From Tenebrio molitor (Eukaryota; Arthropoda; Insecta; Coleoptera; Tenebrionidae), in NCBI RefSeq assembly GCF_963966145.1, contig NC_091046.1, forward strand, positions 25,358,001 through 25,422,000: a stretch of 64,000 bases of DNA, read 5' to 3'. Below the pieces are notes generated by a model that was given only the letters and a program-made list of their open reading frames with translations, was not told the DNA's origin and searched no databases. Numbering within the stretch: the first letter of the stretch is position 1; each line of letters opens with the position of its first letter. Shown piece after piece: positions 10,636-21,659 of this stretch. The position numbers and the translations under genes were made by a program.

Positions 10636-10750
10636 TTTGTGTATTACACGCTAGAAAATGTTTTGCAAGTGCTCGCACGGCTGACGCCTCTGCACCACAA
10701 ACCGTGCTTGCACTTGCAAAATGGCATTTTCTAGCCTTGTGATACAAATA
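10636..10750. repeat. Short hairpin element
   Basis: CGCTAGAAAATG and TTTTGCAAGTGC...GCACG on the left pair with CGTGCTTGCACTTGCAAAA and CATTTTCTAGCC on the right. The loop is GCTGACGCCTCTGCACCACA. Flanking GTATTACAC and GTGATAC extend the symmetry. The arms are unrelated to those of other hairpins in the window. Confidence 0.65.
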
Positions 10751-10895
10751 ACTATTGTAATATCTCTACGATTCGTTTACAATTATCTTTTTGAAATACA
10801 TTTTTTTCAACGCCATCGAAAAAACCGAATGATTAATAAGTGTGCGGAGGACGTCGTCATGTCTACCGTTGTTTGTGAAAAAAAATTGTCTCAAT

Positions 10896-11447
10896 GTTGT
10901 TTGTCACATTTGTTCAACGCTTAACTTTCCGTTGAAAATAAATGAATCAAGATATTCTCGATGACTGGAAGTGAGGTCATCGTCAAGGGCGTAGCAATGA
11001 TTTTTTGCCGGGGGGGGGGGGGCAGATTTTAAACCACAGACAGATGATAGATAGATACTGCAGATGTATCTTGTTTTTAATGTGTTTTACTTTTATTCTA
11101 GGGTGGGCCAGAAGGATTCTGGGGTGGGCCGGGCCCACCTGCCCCCCCCCTTTGCTACGCCCTTGGTCATCGTTATTGCCTCCAAAATCGGGCTTGTGTT
11201 AGTGTTAAAATTGTGAAGCATCATCTTCGATCTTGTCTACGTTTGCTGCTGTGTGTCAGATTTGTTCAACACTTAACTTTCCGTTGAAAATAAACGACTG
11301 AAATCAATAAAAAATCGCGATCAAGCTATTCCCGATGTCCGGATGGCCGCAGAGCAAGTGAGGTCATCGTTATTCCCTGCAAAATCGCGCTTGTGTTGGT
11401 GTTAAAATTCTGAAGCATTATCTTCGATCTCGTCTACATCTGCTAGT
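10896..11447 (+). repeat. Tandem duplication, one copy holding a hAT-like insertion
   Basis: CACATTTGTTCAACGCTTAA (10905) and CAGATTTGTTCAACACTTAA (about 11257) start two diverged copies. Both continue through GTGAGGTCATCGTTATT, AAAATCG(G/C)GCTTGTGTT and TCTTCGATCT(T/C)GTCTAC. The first copy is split at GTCATCGT by a 182-bp element; the second copy has the uninterrupted sequence. Excluding the insert, the copies differ by small gaps. Confidence 0.75.
10984..11165. mobile_element. hAT-like miniature element with 8-bp target duplication
   Basis: The element starts CAAGGGCGTAGCA and ends TGCTACGCCCTTG. It is flanked by GTCATCGT at 10976-10983 and 11166-11173. The tandem sister copy at about 11361-11375 shows the unoccupied target with a single GTCATCGT. 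An 8-bp duplication and a CAxGGGCG end are typical of hAT elements. The interior has a run of 12 G near the left end and 9 C near the right end. Confidence 0.85.
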
Positions 11448-11569
11448 GGCATACGGATTTCGATTAATTCAAGATGTGTCCCATAACATTAAATATTAAT
11501 TATTGTACCAATTGTAAAAAAGTTGAAAAATAAAGTTTAGATCTACGTTGTTATAGTTATTTAGTAATT

Positions 11570-11624
11570 CATAACGGCCGCTCCCGCTCATAACGGACAC
11601 CCTTAACGAACTCCGGCCGTTATG
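11570..11624. repeat. Short hairpin with CATAACGGCCG arms
   Basis: CATAACGGCCG at the left is the exact complement of CGGCCGTTATG at the right. The loop of about 33 bp is CpG-containing, with CGCTCATAACGGACACCC. Confidence 0.5.
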
Positions 11625-11869
11625 AGGTTGTTGACATGGTGACAAACAGCCCGGAAAGCCACCTTTAACAACTAGATATTACAAAAACGTATTTAGGTTA
11701 TCTATTTGACATGTTGGACATTAGTAACCAGTTAACATAAAGTACGTAGAAACGTTACACTACATTTTTGAAAAGTTGACATAACAACGACGTTTTGCTG
11801 TCCTAGTTTTTCATAAATTCTAATGCTTATAAGCATTTGCTCATAAGTAGATACTAATTTTTATGAATA

Positions 11870-12240
11870 TCACCCAATATGTACACTTGCACTAACTATC
11901 TCGTCCAGTTAGTTCTTCCATTTCTTCTACCGAATTTATCGGCTGGCTATAAGCCAGCTGTTTAAAATGCTCCCATAAAGAAATCACGAGGATTTAAATC
12001 CGGAGATCTTGGCGGCCAAAGTGAATCCTGCCTCATCGGTAAATAAAATAACCCGTAAAAATTCTGGTTGTTCTACAAATTTTCCCAGCACAAAACTGTT
12101 GTCGCCGCACGTCATCTCCTGTTTGCAGGGCTTGTACTTTTTGTACGTTGCAAGGATAAAGGCCTTGTTCTTTTAAACTGCCCCATACTCACTATATGCG
12201 AGTGAAACTTCTACCTGGAGTGTTAGCCTTCGCGTACTTG
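11870..12240 (-). pseudogene. DD41D-type transposase, internally deleted relic
   Basis: Read on the reverse strand, the order is LKEQGLYPCNVQKVQALQTG (linker), a decayed 'FxGYFIYR' catalytic start, then WPPRSPDLNPRDFF and, after a one-base shift, LWEHFKQLAYSQPINSVEEM. These are the landmarks of the insect DUF4817/DD41D transposases, but the segment between the first catalytic Asp and SPDLNP is missing. Two or more frameshifts are present. It lies just beside F1 copy 2. Confidence 0.7.
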
Positions 12241-12355
12241 TTCCAGGATTTGCGATTTACGTTTTTCAAAAAAGCACATTTTTTCATTGACGCCGAAGTA
12301 TTCAGTACTGACGTGTTTAAATATTTCGATGTATTTTGATTACAGGCTCTATGTA

Positions 12356-12526
12356 ACGGGTGTTTTTTTAAATTTGGCGTTGAAGAGTCGATTGTGAATG
12401 CACTATGCAGATAACAGATCACGGATCAGCTGTTTAATCTTACGCTTTTACACGAGTGATGGGTTCTCAATCGACTCTCCAACGCCAACTTCGACGCCAA
12501 ATTAAAAAAAAAAACCTTCATACCGG
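12356..12526. mobile_element. Miniature element F1, copy 2
   Basis: GGCGTTGAAGAGTCGATTGT on the left is mirrored by CAATCGACTCTCCAACGCC on the right. The ends run into AAATTTGGCG and CGCCAAATT with poly-T and poly-A. The core contains ATCAGCTGTTTAATCTTA. It joins F10 copy B directly. Confidence 0.75.
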
Positions 12527-12530
12527 AATA

Positions 12531-13212
12531 TCAAAAATTATCTTGGTCATGGATTTTCAAGTAATTGTCGAAGCATTTGTGTCACTCATTTTTTGAATGT
12601 CAAAATCTGTTTCACAGTTTTATTTTTTATTTTTTCCCACACTTTGCAGTAATGCCGAAGGATTTTTATGCATGCATACAAATTGTGTTGGTGTGTTTCG
12701 CGAAATTGACTCTGTGACTCATAAAAAAGGTGCTAGTATGTATAACTCTGTTTGTGAGGCCGATGCAGCTAAGCCATAAAACGACCGAAGCGCTGATAGA
12801 TTCCAGAGCGTCCAAAACATTTCATGAATAATTAATTATTAGCAGAAGAATTAATATTTCTAAGAAGATGAACTTTTTGGATTTCCTGCTCTAAAGTAAT
12901 ATCCCTTACCTAGCATCTTCCAAACATCATGTTTTCTCACTCTTACGCCCGCACGCAGCTTTCAGAACAAGGATCCAGTTGGTTAACGTAAGCCGAGCGC
13001 AGTATCTTCCCGACAAAAGAAATTTGCATATGCGTGTGTTAAGCGGTGATTATTATTGATTTATGACAACCCAGTTTTACGACTTATTCGCAACAATATC
13101 AAAAACCGACCTAATCGTTCGTACCGAAGAAATCGGCACAGGAAATAAATTGAGACGGACGTTTTCCAATCCATGACCATCTTTGACCAAGATAATTTTT
13201 GATATCTCGGTA
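12531..13212 (+). mobile_element. Transposon F10, copy B, interrupted
   Basis: The left end TACCGGAATATCAAAAATTA and right end TAATTTTTGATATCTCGGTA match copy A. The forward strand repeats the same transposase N-terminal remnant, with CVGVFREIDSVTHKKGA at about 12685-12735 and RTEEIGTGNKLRRTF at about 13118-13165. The two parts are separated by about 370 bp of unrelated sequence absent from copy A. That is an insertion or a rearrangement. Confidence 0.65.
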
Positions 13213-13436
13213 GTATTACTACTACTAAATGATTATCCCGTCGTAGTAGGCGTTGGTGACGTAGTTGAATGTGCAGGAAGCCTCATAACATGAGTGAGAC
13301 TAGTTTCGCCTATAGGTGGCGCTACCGGCTGTAGTGGAAATCTGTCTACCGTTGCGAGGCTGGCGGCACATCTAAAATTTGTGAGGGTTTTCAACGCCAA
13401 CTGAGATGGGACAATCATTTATAATGACCCTCTATA
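13212..13436. mobile_element. Miniature element F11, copy 1
   Basis: TAAATGATTATCCC at the left and GGGACAATCATTTA at the right form the inverted ends. The right part ATGGGACAATCATTTATAAT followed by GACCC is identical to the element at 47466-47563. The interior is CpG-richer than its surroundings (GGTGGCGCTACCGG). Confidence 0.6.
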
Positions 13437-13468
13437 ATTTATGCAATAATAAAATTTCTTTAATAGTA

Positions 13469-14029
13469 CAGTATGGAAACTACTTAAAATTTTTAATTGA
13501 GGTCAAACAAAAACAACAGACATCTAAAATTAACGATAAAATTTAATGCAAATGTTGAAATTGTCCCCCACCAACTATCGACTCGCACTCATCGACACTT
13601 TGTACACTGCGCTCAATGATGTCAGGACTTATTTGTTCCATTTCAACACGAATTCTCTGCCGGAAGTCTTCTAAATTGTTTGGTCTATTAAAATAAATCT
13701 TCTATTTTAAATAAACCCATACAAAAGAATTTTTACATTAAAAATTAAATTACATTTTTGAATTAATGTTAATTAATTGTTATGTAATTTTTTTCATTTA
13801 TCGTTTAGGTAGTAGGAAGGTCTTTCAGAAAGAGAAGAAAAAAAATGAGGGTTGTCATTTAAAAAAATTGGTAATGACCTCATAGCTCAAAAATGGATGA
13901 CGTCACGAACAAGTGAAGCAACTTAAAATAAGCATTATGATAAATAAAAATCGACCTGTTTCAACGTTTTTGACAAATGTCATTAGTTTTGAAATTACTG
14001 AATTTATTCCATAAGTAGTTTCCACACTG
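13469..14029 (-). mobile_element. F2 transposon, copy 1, keeping a transposase C terminus
   Basis: The ends CAGTATGGAAACTACTTA and AAGTAGTTTCCACACTG are flanked by TA (13467-13468, 14030-14031). The reverse strand keeps a clean stretch ending in a stop at 13543: PNNLEDFRQRIRVEMEQISP, then IIERSVQSV and GGGQFQHLH. This is a Tc1/mariner transposase C terminus ('NLEDLRQRI...GGxFEHLH'). The sites TGACCTCA (13875) and TGACGTCA (13898) lie 23 bp apart. Copies 2 and 3 are at 17368-17940 and 39688-41357. Confidence 0.85.
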
Positions 14030-14154
14030 TATACGTATTATTCAGTGAGTGGATAATGATGGCTATTACACGTGAGGATGATTTTGTGTCGAAGGCGAGT
14101 GGCGTAATTCATCCGACAAAGTAATAGCCATTATCCACGAGTAGAATACTATAC
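14030..14154. repeat. Hairpin element abutting F2 copy 1
   Basis: GTGGATAATGATGGCTATTAC-like sequence at 14049-14070 pairs with GTAATAGCCATTATCCAC at 14121-14138, and outer GTATA...TATAC also pairs. The loop holds GTGTCGAAGGCGAGTGGCG. The left arm shares bases with the TA at the F2 end, so one of the two elements may have used the other as a target. Confidence 0.65.
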
Positions 14155-15052
14155 TTTTTCTACGACTATGAAGAGAAATTGATAAATAAGTTTAATTATT
14201 AGACAAACTGAAACTGACGTTTTACAATTATTAGTTTGTATACTTGATACCATTGCATTGCATTAAAATTTTTGCGATTAGATTTCATAAACTAGTTGCT
14301 ATGGTGAATTTCTTTATAACTGAATACAAAAATTCACTATGAAAACTAACAAAACAAATGAAAATAAATTATACATTTACATAATTAAGTATAGATCAAA
14401 ACTTGAAATGCTAAATAAAACTGAAATAATATCGATCCGTGTAAACTAAAGTGTTATTACAGCATACACATAAAAATTAATAAAACATAATTGCAAATGG
14501 CATCGCTGAGTTGTGTTATATTTCATGTTAAATACATTACGTTATTGGGTCTGTTATTAAATTAATTAATACTGCAACAAACTCAACAACATATAACAGG
14601 CAAACATTATTCACTAAGGGAAACAAATAATGTTTAATCCACAACAAGTTGCAATTAATTTTGAATTTTAGCAATAGCAAACTTAATAGCGGTAACAAAT
14701 TTTGATGTCGTAGTTGACCAGTATTGGTAATTGCTCGTTTACTCCAAAATGGAAAATAACAATTATAAATTGTTAAATTTTCAAATATCCGTCGTAACTT
14801 AAAATTCGAAAGATTGCCATGTCGGTTTTTTTTTCGACTTAAAAGCTGACCAAATTTATTAATGAACTGAACAATTGAAAATTGAAATGATTAAAACGAG
14901 AGACGCAAAACACAACTATAATAAACGAATTATCTATTGGGCATTGCTGTTGGGTTTATAGACATACGTACGTACTCGTATAACTTGACTAAAATTTGAA
15001 AATGCCTGTTATGCCTTGGTAAATCAAAAATTAAAAAAAATGTTGATACTCT

Positions 15053-15175
15053 TAGGGCCAGTTTACAGAAGCGAAATTAAGTTAATGGTAACCAATCGAA
15101 GTTTCGCATTCATGGGCTAATCGCGCATTAAAATTTAATTCGAAATCATTTTTAATAATAGAAAGTAAAAATTCT
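15053..15175 (+). repeat. Partial copy of the 38.3-kb miniature element
   Basis: GGGCCAGTTTACAGAAGCGA and TTAAAATTTAATTCGAA resemble the ends and core of the element at 38304-38466. The right end is missing. Confidence 0.45.
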
Positions 15176-15597
15176 CACTTTTGAGATAGAATATTTATTC
15201 TGAAACACTTACTTCTTATGTGTTTTGCATGTATTTTCATTCCATAACAAGTGACTGAATGAATACTCTATAATTATGCTCAACGAAATACATACAGTGT
15301 GTCCCCGGATAGGTTAAACGACTCTTGTAAAGGATAAAAAATTCTCGATTTAAATTTTAATTTTCTGGGTTTCAGCCCGGCTTGGTTAAAGACTTATTTC
15401 TAACATAATTTCAGTTTTGCAAAATCAGGTATGCCTTGGAAATTTTCAAAAAACCTATTTTCCTGTAAAGTGCCTTTTATCTGACAAATACGACAAAAAG
15501 TTACTAAGAAAAGTTGTTTCAATCATCGGCCAACTATGATTTTTCATTTTTTTAATGTTTATTCACAAATCAAAGAATTTTATTTTTAACAGTTCTC

Positions 15598-16445
15598 AAC
15601 AACAACAAAATGCTTTATTTTGCCCTACGGGCTTACGGATTCCTGATTACACAACATAAACATAAAAATAACAATTTATTGTCCTCCCTCACTCCTCTCG
15701 TTCTCTACTCTTTCTCTCCTCTTCCTTATTCTTTCATCCATCTCCCTGCCGTCTTCGCTCCATATTTCCCCCCATTCCCTTCTCTTTCTCTCTCTCATTT
15801 CGCCGCATGTGTTCGATCTTCTCACTGTCCTCGCGTCACCTCCTGCACCTTCTCTCTCTCTTCTCCTTCCTTCCCATTCCTGTTCTCTCTCTCGTCGTCC
15901 CCACCTCTGCAACCCGCTATCATTTTCCTCTCTCACACACAATCTCTCCCCTCCCTATTGTACTTCGATTCTCCTATTATCTCTCTTCTCTCTTACTTTT
16001 CTGTGTCTTTGTCCGTATACCTTTTTATTCACCTTCTCCTTGTACATTTTCTCGCCGAGTCGTCTTCTTATTCTCTCCTTCTTCTAGCAAATTTTCTTCA
16101 GTTTCTCCTATCTCTTATCCCATCTAAACCAGTCCCCGGGTTTATCTGTATTTTCCTGTATCCTATTTTCACCATTTTTCCTCTATCTCTCTCCTCTCTG
16201 GCCAACTCTCTTAACTTCTTTTGTGTTTCCCTTTCTTCTTTTGTCAAATCGTCATCTATATACATCCTCTCACCTTTTTTTTTCCTTTAACTTACTCTTA
16301 CTTAGCATTATGTTCTTCTGCTCCCAACTTTCTATTTTTGCCAGCATCATCTTATCTTTATTTATTTTAAATGCTTCCTTTACATTCACTTTCACCCCTA
16401 TCTCCCGTTCTAACCATTCTTCCACCCCCCTCTCTATATTTCCAC
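15598..16445 (-). mobile_element. ORF1-only non-LTR retroelement insertion
   Basis: A 14-bp target duplication, TTTTAACAGTTCTC, flanks it at 15584-15597 and 16446-16459. Read on the reverse strand, the 5' end is truncated at 16445. The body is purine-rich coding sequence (see the ORF entry), and the 3' end reads AATAAAGCATTTTGTTGTTG, a TTG-type tail. The strand asymmetry (C+T on the forward strand) simply reflects the purine-rich coding strand. No reverse transcriptase is present between the ORF and the tail. Confidence 0.8.
15674..16445 (-). pseudogene. Retrotransposon ORF1 (gag-like) fragment
   Basis: The reverse strand reads GVEEWLEREIGVKVNVKEAF, then MMLAKIESWEQKNIMLSKSK. After a one-base slip in a 9-T run (16275-16283, plus strand) it continues MYIDDDLTKEERETQKKLRE, LAREERDRGKMVKIGYRKIQ. 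This is the conserved segment of ORF1 proteins of insect non-LTR retrotransposons, which bind RNA in the RNP ('IYIDDDLTKEERxxQxxLREIAREER...VKVGYxKI'). A later frame is arginine/glutamate-rich (GRREREQEWEGRRRERE) and ends in a stop near 15674. There is at least one frameshift and two stops. Confidence 0.75.
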
Positions 16446-17005
16446 TTTTAACAGTTCTCTTATGATGAGTAAAAAAAAATCACACTTAGATTATTACTAC
16501 AAATTACTGGCTTAACACTAATAAGTTATAATTAAATAAAAGTAAATTAAAACCTTAGATTAAATGGAAAAAAAATGAAAAATCATGGTTGGCCGATGAT
16601 TTTGAAATTTTTTCTAGGGCCCTAGATGTTGATTCTAAACAACTTTTTTAATACATTTTTGTCGTATTTACCATATAAAAGACACTTTACTCTAAAGAAA
16701 AATAGGTTTTTTGAAAATTTCCAAGGCATACTTGACTTTTCAAAACTATAATCCTGTTAAAAATTAGTCTTTAACCAAGCAGGACTAAACGCCAAAAAAT
16801 GAAAATTTAAATGAATTTTTTTTATCTTTTACAAGAGTCGTTTCACCTATCCGGGCACACACTGTAGATTGGCATGGATTTCAAAACTGTCAGATATCAA
16901 TGTGGCATCCTAATTGTTTTATGACAAGTTTTAATTGAAATAAACAAAAATTGTTTAGATTTAATTGTTTTTGATTCATACTTTCTGGTCGTGGAGAAAA
17001 TACAG

Positions 17006-17110
17006 TCTGTTACTCGGTTAGAATGAAAATTCGATCTACTCGCTAAGCTCGCCCTCGCGTTCGGAATCTTCCACTCGTAGATCGAATTTTCAGTCTAACC
17101 TTGTTACAGA
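17006..17110. repeat. Hairpin element, 105 bp
   Basis: The left arm TCTGTTACTCGGTTAGAATG continuing to AAAATTCGATCTACTCG pairs with CGTAGATCGAATTTTCAGTC, TAACCTTGTTACAGA. The loop is CTAAGCTCGCCCTCGCGTTC; its complement contains CGAGGGCGAGC. There are few mismatches in about 35 bp of stem. Confidence 0.75.
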
Positions 17111-17367
17111 ATATACAAATATTTCAACTTAATGATAGGTATCATGCCAGAATAGTACCGTGAGACGATTTAAATTAATAATTAAAGTGGGGTATGCTTT
17201 TTAAATTAAATTGGCAACACTGTTCACAACTTGATTTAAATTGTCAAAATTACGCTACAAAATATGAAACTGCCGGGGGAGTTATGCGTTATGGTAGTAT
17301 ATGCCTCTGAAATGAAGTAAGTATACCTGTATGTATAAGAGAAAGTTTGTAAGTAAGTATGTGTGTA

Positions 17368-17940
17368 CAGTGCCGAAACTACTTATGGAATAAATTCAGT
17401 AATTTCAAAACGAATGATATTTTTGTAAAATAGGCCAACTTTTATTTTAAAGTCGTAAGGTACATACTATTTAATAATAACGAATGTGTGACAGTGTAAA
17501 GTTGTTGATATTTCAGGTTTAACCAGTAAGTACTTGTTACAAATGTGCAAATATTTTCCAAATGATTAAATGTGAGATGAAATATGGTACAGAAATATTC
17601 ATTTGGTGTCGTAAACGAAAACAAAAGACAACAGGATCAATACTTGACTCTGTTTTGAATAAAAATGACAACATTGCTAAAATAATTCTTGAGAATTAGT
17701 ATATAAAGTATAAAAAGATATCATGTAGGATTTGTGACAAAGTTAAGAGTACCTACTAACCAAAACTAAAGCAAAAATTATTGCATTGCATTTAAAAAAA
17801 ATGAGTGTGACGTCATAGCTCAAAAATGGATGACGTCGTGAACAAGTGAAGCAACTTAAAATAAGCAAATAAGCGTTTTCGACAAATGTCATTAGTTTTG
17901 AAATTACTGAATTTATTCCATAAGTAGTTTCCACACAATG
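17368..17940. mobile_element. F2 transposon, copy 2
   Basis: The left end CAGTGCCGAAACTACTTATG and right end CATAAGTAGTTTCCACAC match copies 1 and 3. The interior differs from copy 1 between about 17460 and 17790. The paired octamers TGACGTCA (17808) and TGACGTCG (17831) lie 23 bp apart in the right arm. Confidence 0.8.
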
Positions 17941-18207
17941 TTTAATGTTGGAAATGAATTTATCGCTCGTGCCTAAACTCTACATAGATACTTAACAGAT
18001 AACATGTATGTAACATATTTATGTACAGTCAGAGACAAAATTGTAGTGTCGAAAGCAAGGTTAAAACAAGCTAATCCCCTGGATTACTGCAATTAGAAGT
18101 ACCAACATTTTTTTATGATGTGTGTATCAAAAAAGATGAACCACCTACTAACTCATTTTGTTTGAAATCCCCAGTTGCAGAACAATTTTGGTCTCCAAGT
18201 CGGACGT

Positions 18208-18383
18208 ATCGGGTGTTCATTTAAATTTCCGGTCAAAGTTGGCGTAGAAGAGTGGATTGTGAATGCATCAGCTGTTTAAATCTTACTCCAGTTTTTGCGT
18301 TGTTTGTGATTTTACATGAGTGATGCGCTCACAATCAGATCTTCAACGCCAACTTTGACCGGAAATTTAAATGAACACCCGAT
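18208..18383. mobile_element. Miniature element F1, copy 3 (best ends)
   Basis: A perfect 38-bp terminal inverted repeat starts ATCGGGTGTTCATTTAAATT and continues into CCGGTCAAAGTTGGCGT. Inside are GATTGTGAATGCATCAGCTG and GTGATGCGCTCACAATC. No coding capacity is present. The perfect ends suggest this is the youngest F1 copy here. Confidence 0.85.
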
Positions 18384-19170
18384 ATATTCAGTTGTAGCAT
18401 TCAAACGAAATTTTGAGAAGTACCTCGTCATACTATATTATATCTAACCCTGACTGTATACGTATACATAAAGTTCCGCTTTCCACTGTTTTTTCAATGA
18501 TCAGTATATGTATTTAGAAATTTTTACAATAAATATACAGCAGTATTTTCATTTAAAATTAATTACAGGGATATCTAAAATAAATGCAAAATATGTCCAA
18601 TACATATTTTCATGTGTCTCACAACTGGTTATAATAAGTCCCCTGCACATCTTTGCGTATGGCTTTCTAAACCTATTTTTGTTCATTTGTTTTAAAAATT
18701 TTGTGGTTTATAGTTTTTCTCTATTCCTAGAATATAAATGAAGTGTTCTTTTCCTTATTTTGAACTGACGTCACTACATCTCTGCACTCAATTCCTTCAT
18801 TATTTTTTATTACAATGATTAATTTTTATATTTAATAACAAAAATTAACGTCCTTAAGGTATACATGTAGGTACTTTGTTTTCTATAAATCATACTCCAA
18901 ACAAATTTACTTTAGAGAATAATATATGTATTACTAACTTAACTCCTAGTTGTTATTGTTGCTAACAATAATTTGCTATGAATTTTAAACCTGTTTAGAT
19001 AGAAAACAGAATTTCATTCTGGCAACTTGAACTTCGTGGTATTAGGGGAACATTATTGGTCTCTAAATTGATAGCAATAGTAAGAAAATCAAATTCTGTA
19101 TTATATTTCCTGACATTCATCAAGGACATAATAGTTATTTTTATATTAAGTGCGTGAAGTGAGTGTTTTT
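18384..19170. other. AT-rich stretch, nothing recognised
   Basis: Short open frames are present, but none has protein-like composition or splice context. No inverted repeats were found. Confidence 0.4.
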
Positions 19171-19176
19171 TGTGCA

Positions 19177-19230
19177 TGAAAAGGTCTTTTCCGCCGAGAC
19201 GAAGGTCGAGGCAGTAAAAGCCTTTAAATC
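19177..19230. repeat. Small CpG-loop hairpin
   Basis: AAAGGTCTTTTCCGCC pairs with GGCAGTAAAAGCCTTT. The loop GAGACGAAGGTCGA has the same CGAAGG style as other hairpins. Confidence 0.5.
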
Positions 19231-21185
19231 TGATCTGTCGACTGACAATAAAAATTTCACGTAAAATTTAAATTAAAGTCAAAAATTCCTCGTAAAGGTA
19301 GCAGTTTTTACGTTTCTTTTTAAAATATTGAATACGTAAAATAGCAACTAAATCACGTAACTTTAGATTGACATGTCAATCGTAGAAGACATACAATTTC
19401 ATCTCCAAGACTGAATCGATTAGAAATTTTCTTGATCACACGATAGTTACAACATATAAAATGCCGTAATATCCTTTCAAAATTCAAATAAAGCCTAATC
19501 ACAATTTAAAGGATAATACAGAAGATACATATAATTTGTCACCCAGCTTATTAATAAACTTTAATTACGAATATAATGTTATATAAATAGAGATACACCA
19601 CCATATTGGTTTCTTTACTTAATACATATATGCTATTCTAATAAATAGTGAAACTATATTTAACGTCCATATACATATGAAAGTAAAATTTTTCAAAACG
19701 TTGTTTTCTGCTGTCGTAAGGACGCTCGACGATTCGAGTATTGTCTTTCATTTTTAATTCGATGAGAATCGCCGGCTGCCATTGACAACCACACTTGCCA
19801 ATATGAAAACCGCTGACCGGTGGCCACTCCTGCTTTCTGAACAATATTGAATGTGCTCTTGGACTAGTGTTATTCGACAGCTAAAAACAACACCTGTATA
19901 CTCGGCTGCGTAGCTTGTTTGTAGAAATTCTCAATAGGATGCTTTCCAACGTCACTTTTATCTGATTAGATTGGATGTATGCATGATGATATTCACATGC
20001 AAACGCTCTCTCAGTTTTGCTTTGTATTAAATGGTGAGTCAGAACATTGTTCTTGTTTGAATAAAAAAAATGAAAGCCGGAGTAAATGAGACTTTTGTTC
20101 GATTTTCCCGTGACACGGGAGTTCTTATTGCAAAGGAGCATATTAAATATCTCTTTCAGTTATGTCAGAGTATACATAATTTGTTTTCCTGCTGCTATAC
20201 AAATTAACAATGGATCCTTGAGATCCATAATATTATATGTAGGTACAAATTCTAATTTACGGACTTGACTTTTTGAAGATAATAATTACCGTTGAATATA
20301 TTTTTATACAATAAGTCAATAAGCTTCCTGAATTAAGTACTAAAAATTTTAAATTCAAATTACCACTAGCATAAATCCCTCATGGCTAAGTCGGGGAAAC
20401 TCAAACATTGTTTAGATATTTAAATTAATTTCATAATGGTAAACTCTAAAAATAAAACTGAATGATATTATGCCTTTCAAATGAATTTTTAAATATAAAA
20501 AAAAAACGATCACTATGGTTTCGTTTCCCAACATTGTGCGAGATGAGTTTTTATATTTCTGAAACTGGATGGAATAATCACGTCTCACCGGGGGTGAAAG
20601 CTTCATCATCATGTGTGTTGCTCACAGGCATGCAGGCATACGTATATATGTACCTACCACACGTAGAATAGGGTCTTATATTTACACAGACATCAGTGGA
20701 AGATACTAAGGAGCGGTAACGAACCTAACTAAATCTCACGCGCTGTTTCTCACCCAACCACGTCTTTGGCCAGGTTGAACGTTGATATTCCGGATACCAG
20801 CGAACCTACATCCCATAACAAATCTGTGGTAGGAAAAAGGTAGGAAAAAAAGTGATTTACAGTGAGTAATGGTAGTTAATTATTTAACATGTAATATTTG
20901 GTATGCGTCAACATGCAAGGAAGATACAACTTACTTTAGCTATTTATGAATATACACGTGTCTCGGAAATATGTACATTAATTTTAAATGGTAATAGAAC
21001 TCGTTAATAGCAACAATATATTTAAATATATTTTTTTCCTAAACCTTATACATATGTAGTTATCCAATTAAAATTATTGAAAGATTTGGCGCAAATTTCG
21101 TTACCCGCCTATGGGGATTATTTGCTTCACCGATGCTGTAACCTATAATGATAAGGGTGGAAGAGAAAATATGGTAGATATTAAA
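19231..21185. other. Low-repeat stretch, possible host DNA
   Basis: No element ends were found over almost 2 kb. A reverse frame at 19844-19638 includes MFRKQEWPPVSGFHIGKCGC in a locally GC-richer patch, and ends at a CGACAGCAG that could abut a splice site. A forward patch at 20685-20830 is also less AT-rich. Neither is recognised. This is one of the more likely places for unique host sequence. Confidence 0.35.
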
Positions 21186-21335
21186 TAATAATAATAATAG
21201 ACTTTATTTCTCAAAAAAACAAAGACAATACATAACAAAATAAAAAAGTATCCTATTAAAAGGTGAGAAATAGGAGGCGGAGTCTAGCTATAGCTACTCC
21301 ACTCAACCTCCATAATAAAAAGAAAAGGAAAAATA
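21186..21335 (-). repeat. Retroelement 3' end with (ATT)n tail
   Basis: On the reverse strand the sequence runs GAGGTTGAGTGGAGTAGC, TAGACTCCGCCTCCTATTTC, and then AAATAAAGTCTATTATTATT. An AATAAA-like signal followed by an ATT repeat is a common non-LTR retrotransposon 3' end. The body is missing. Confidence 0.5.
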
Positions 21336-21659
21336 GACTATATACATAATTATACTTATTTACTAAGTTATTTGGAAGACATAATATTAAGGAAGAAAAA
21401 GAAAGTGCAAGTTAAATTCAGATAACAATTAAAGGCCACGACGTATGGATAATAAAATTAAGCAGATGAATGTACATTACTGATTAAGAGTAGATAAATC
21501 TAGTAAATGGGCCTTATATTTTATGAAAATAATTTTAATAATAAATATTTTAAACTGACCCTAATGAATCGCCCATAACTAAAATAATGACAAAATGTCT
21601 CCTAAAATTAGTGTATTAATCCGTAAAAATTCTCATAAAGTAATTAAAGTAATCACATC

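Larger units (their letters stand above)
15295..16864. mobile_element. Inverted-repeat element with about 270-bp arms, split by a retroelement
   Basis: The left end CAGTGTGTCCCCGGATAGGT is inverted at 16845-16864, with TA on both sides (15293-15294, 16865-16866). The inverted match continues through AGGTATGCCTTGGAAATTTT and TTTTGTCGTATTTRCC-like sequence to ATCATCGGCCAAC near 15530. The pyrimidine-rich block at 15598-16445 is a later retroelement insertion. Without it the element would be about 720 bp and nearly all arms. Confidence 0.85.

Noticed and set aside
15610..16290. 226-codon forward frame rich in Ser, Leu, Phe and Pro, resembling a multi-pass membrane protein
   Set aside because: It is the antisense shadow of a purine-rich retrotransposon ORF1 whose reverse-strand reading gives recognisable motifs and lies within a target-site duplication.
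15675..16470. Long polypyrimidine tract acting as triplex or regulatory DNA
   Set aside because: The strand bias is explained by purine-rich coding sequence on the reverse strand, although physical effects cannot be excluded.
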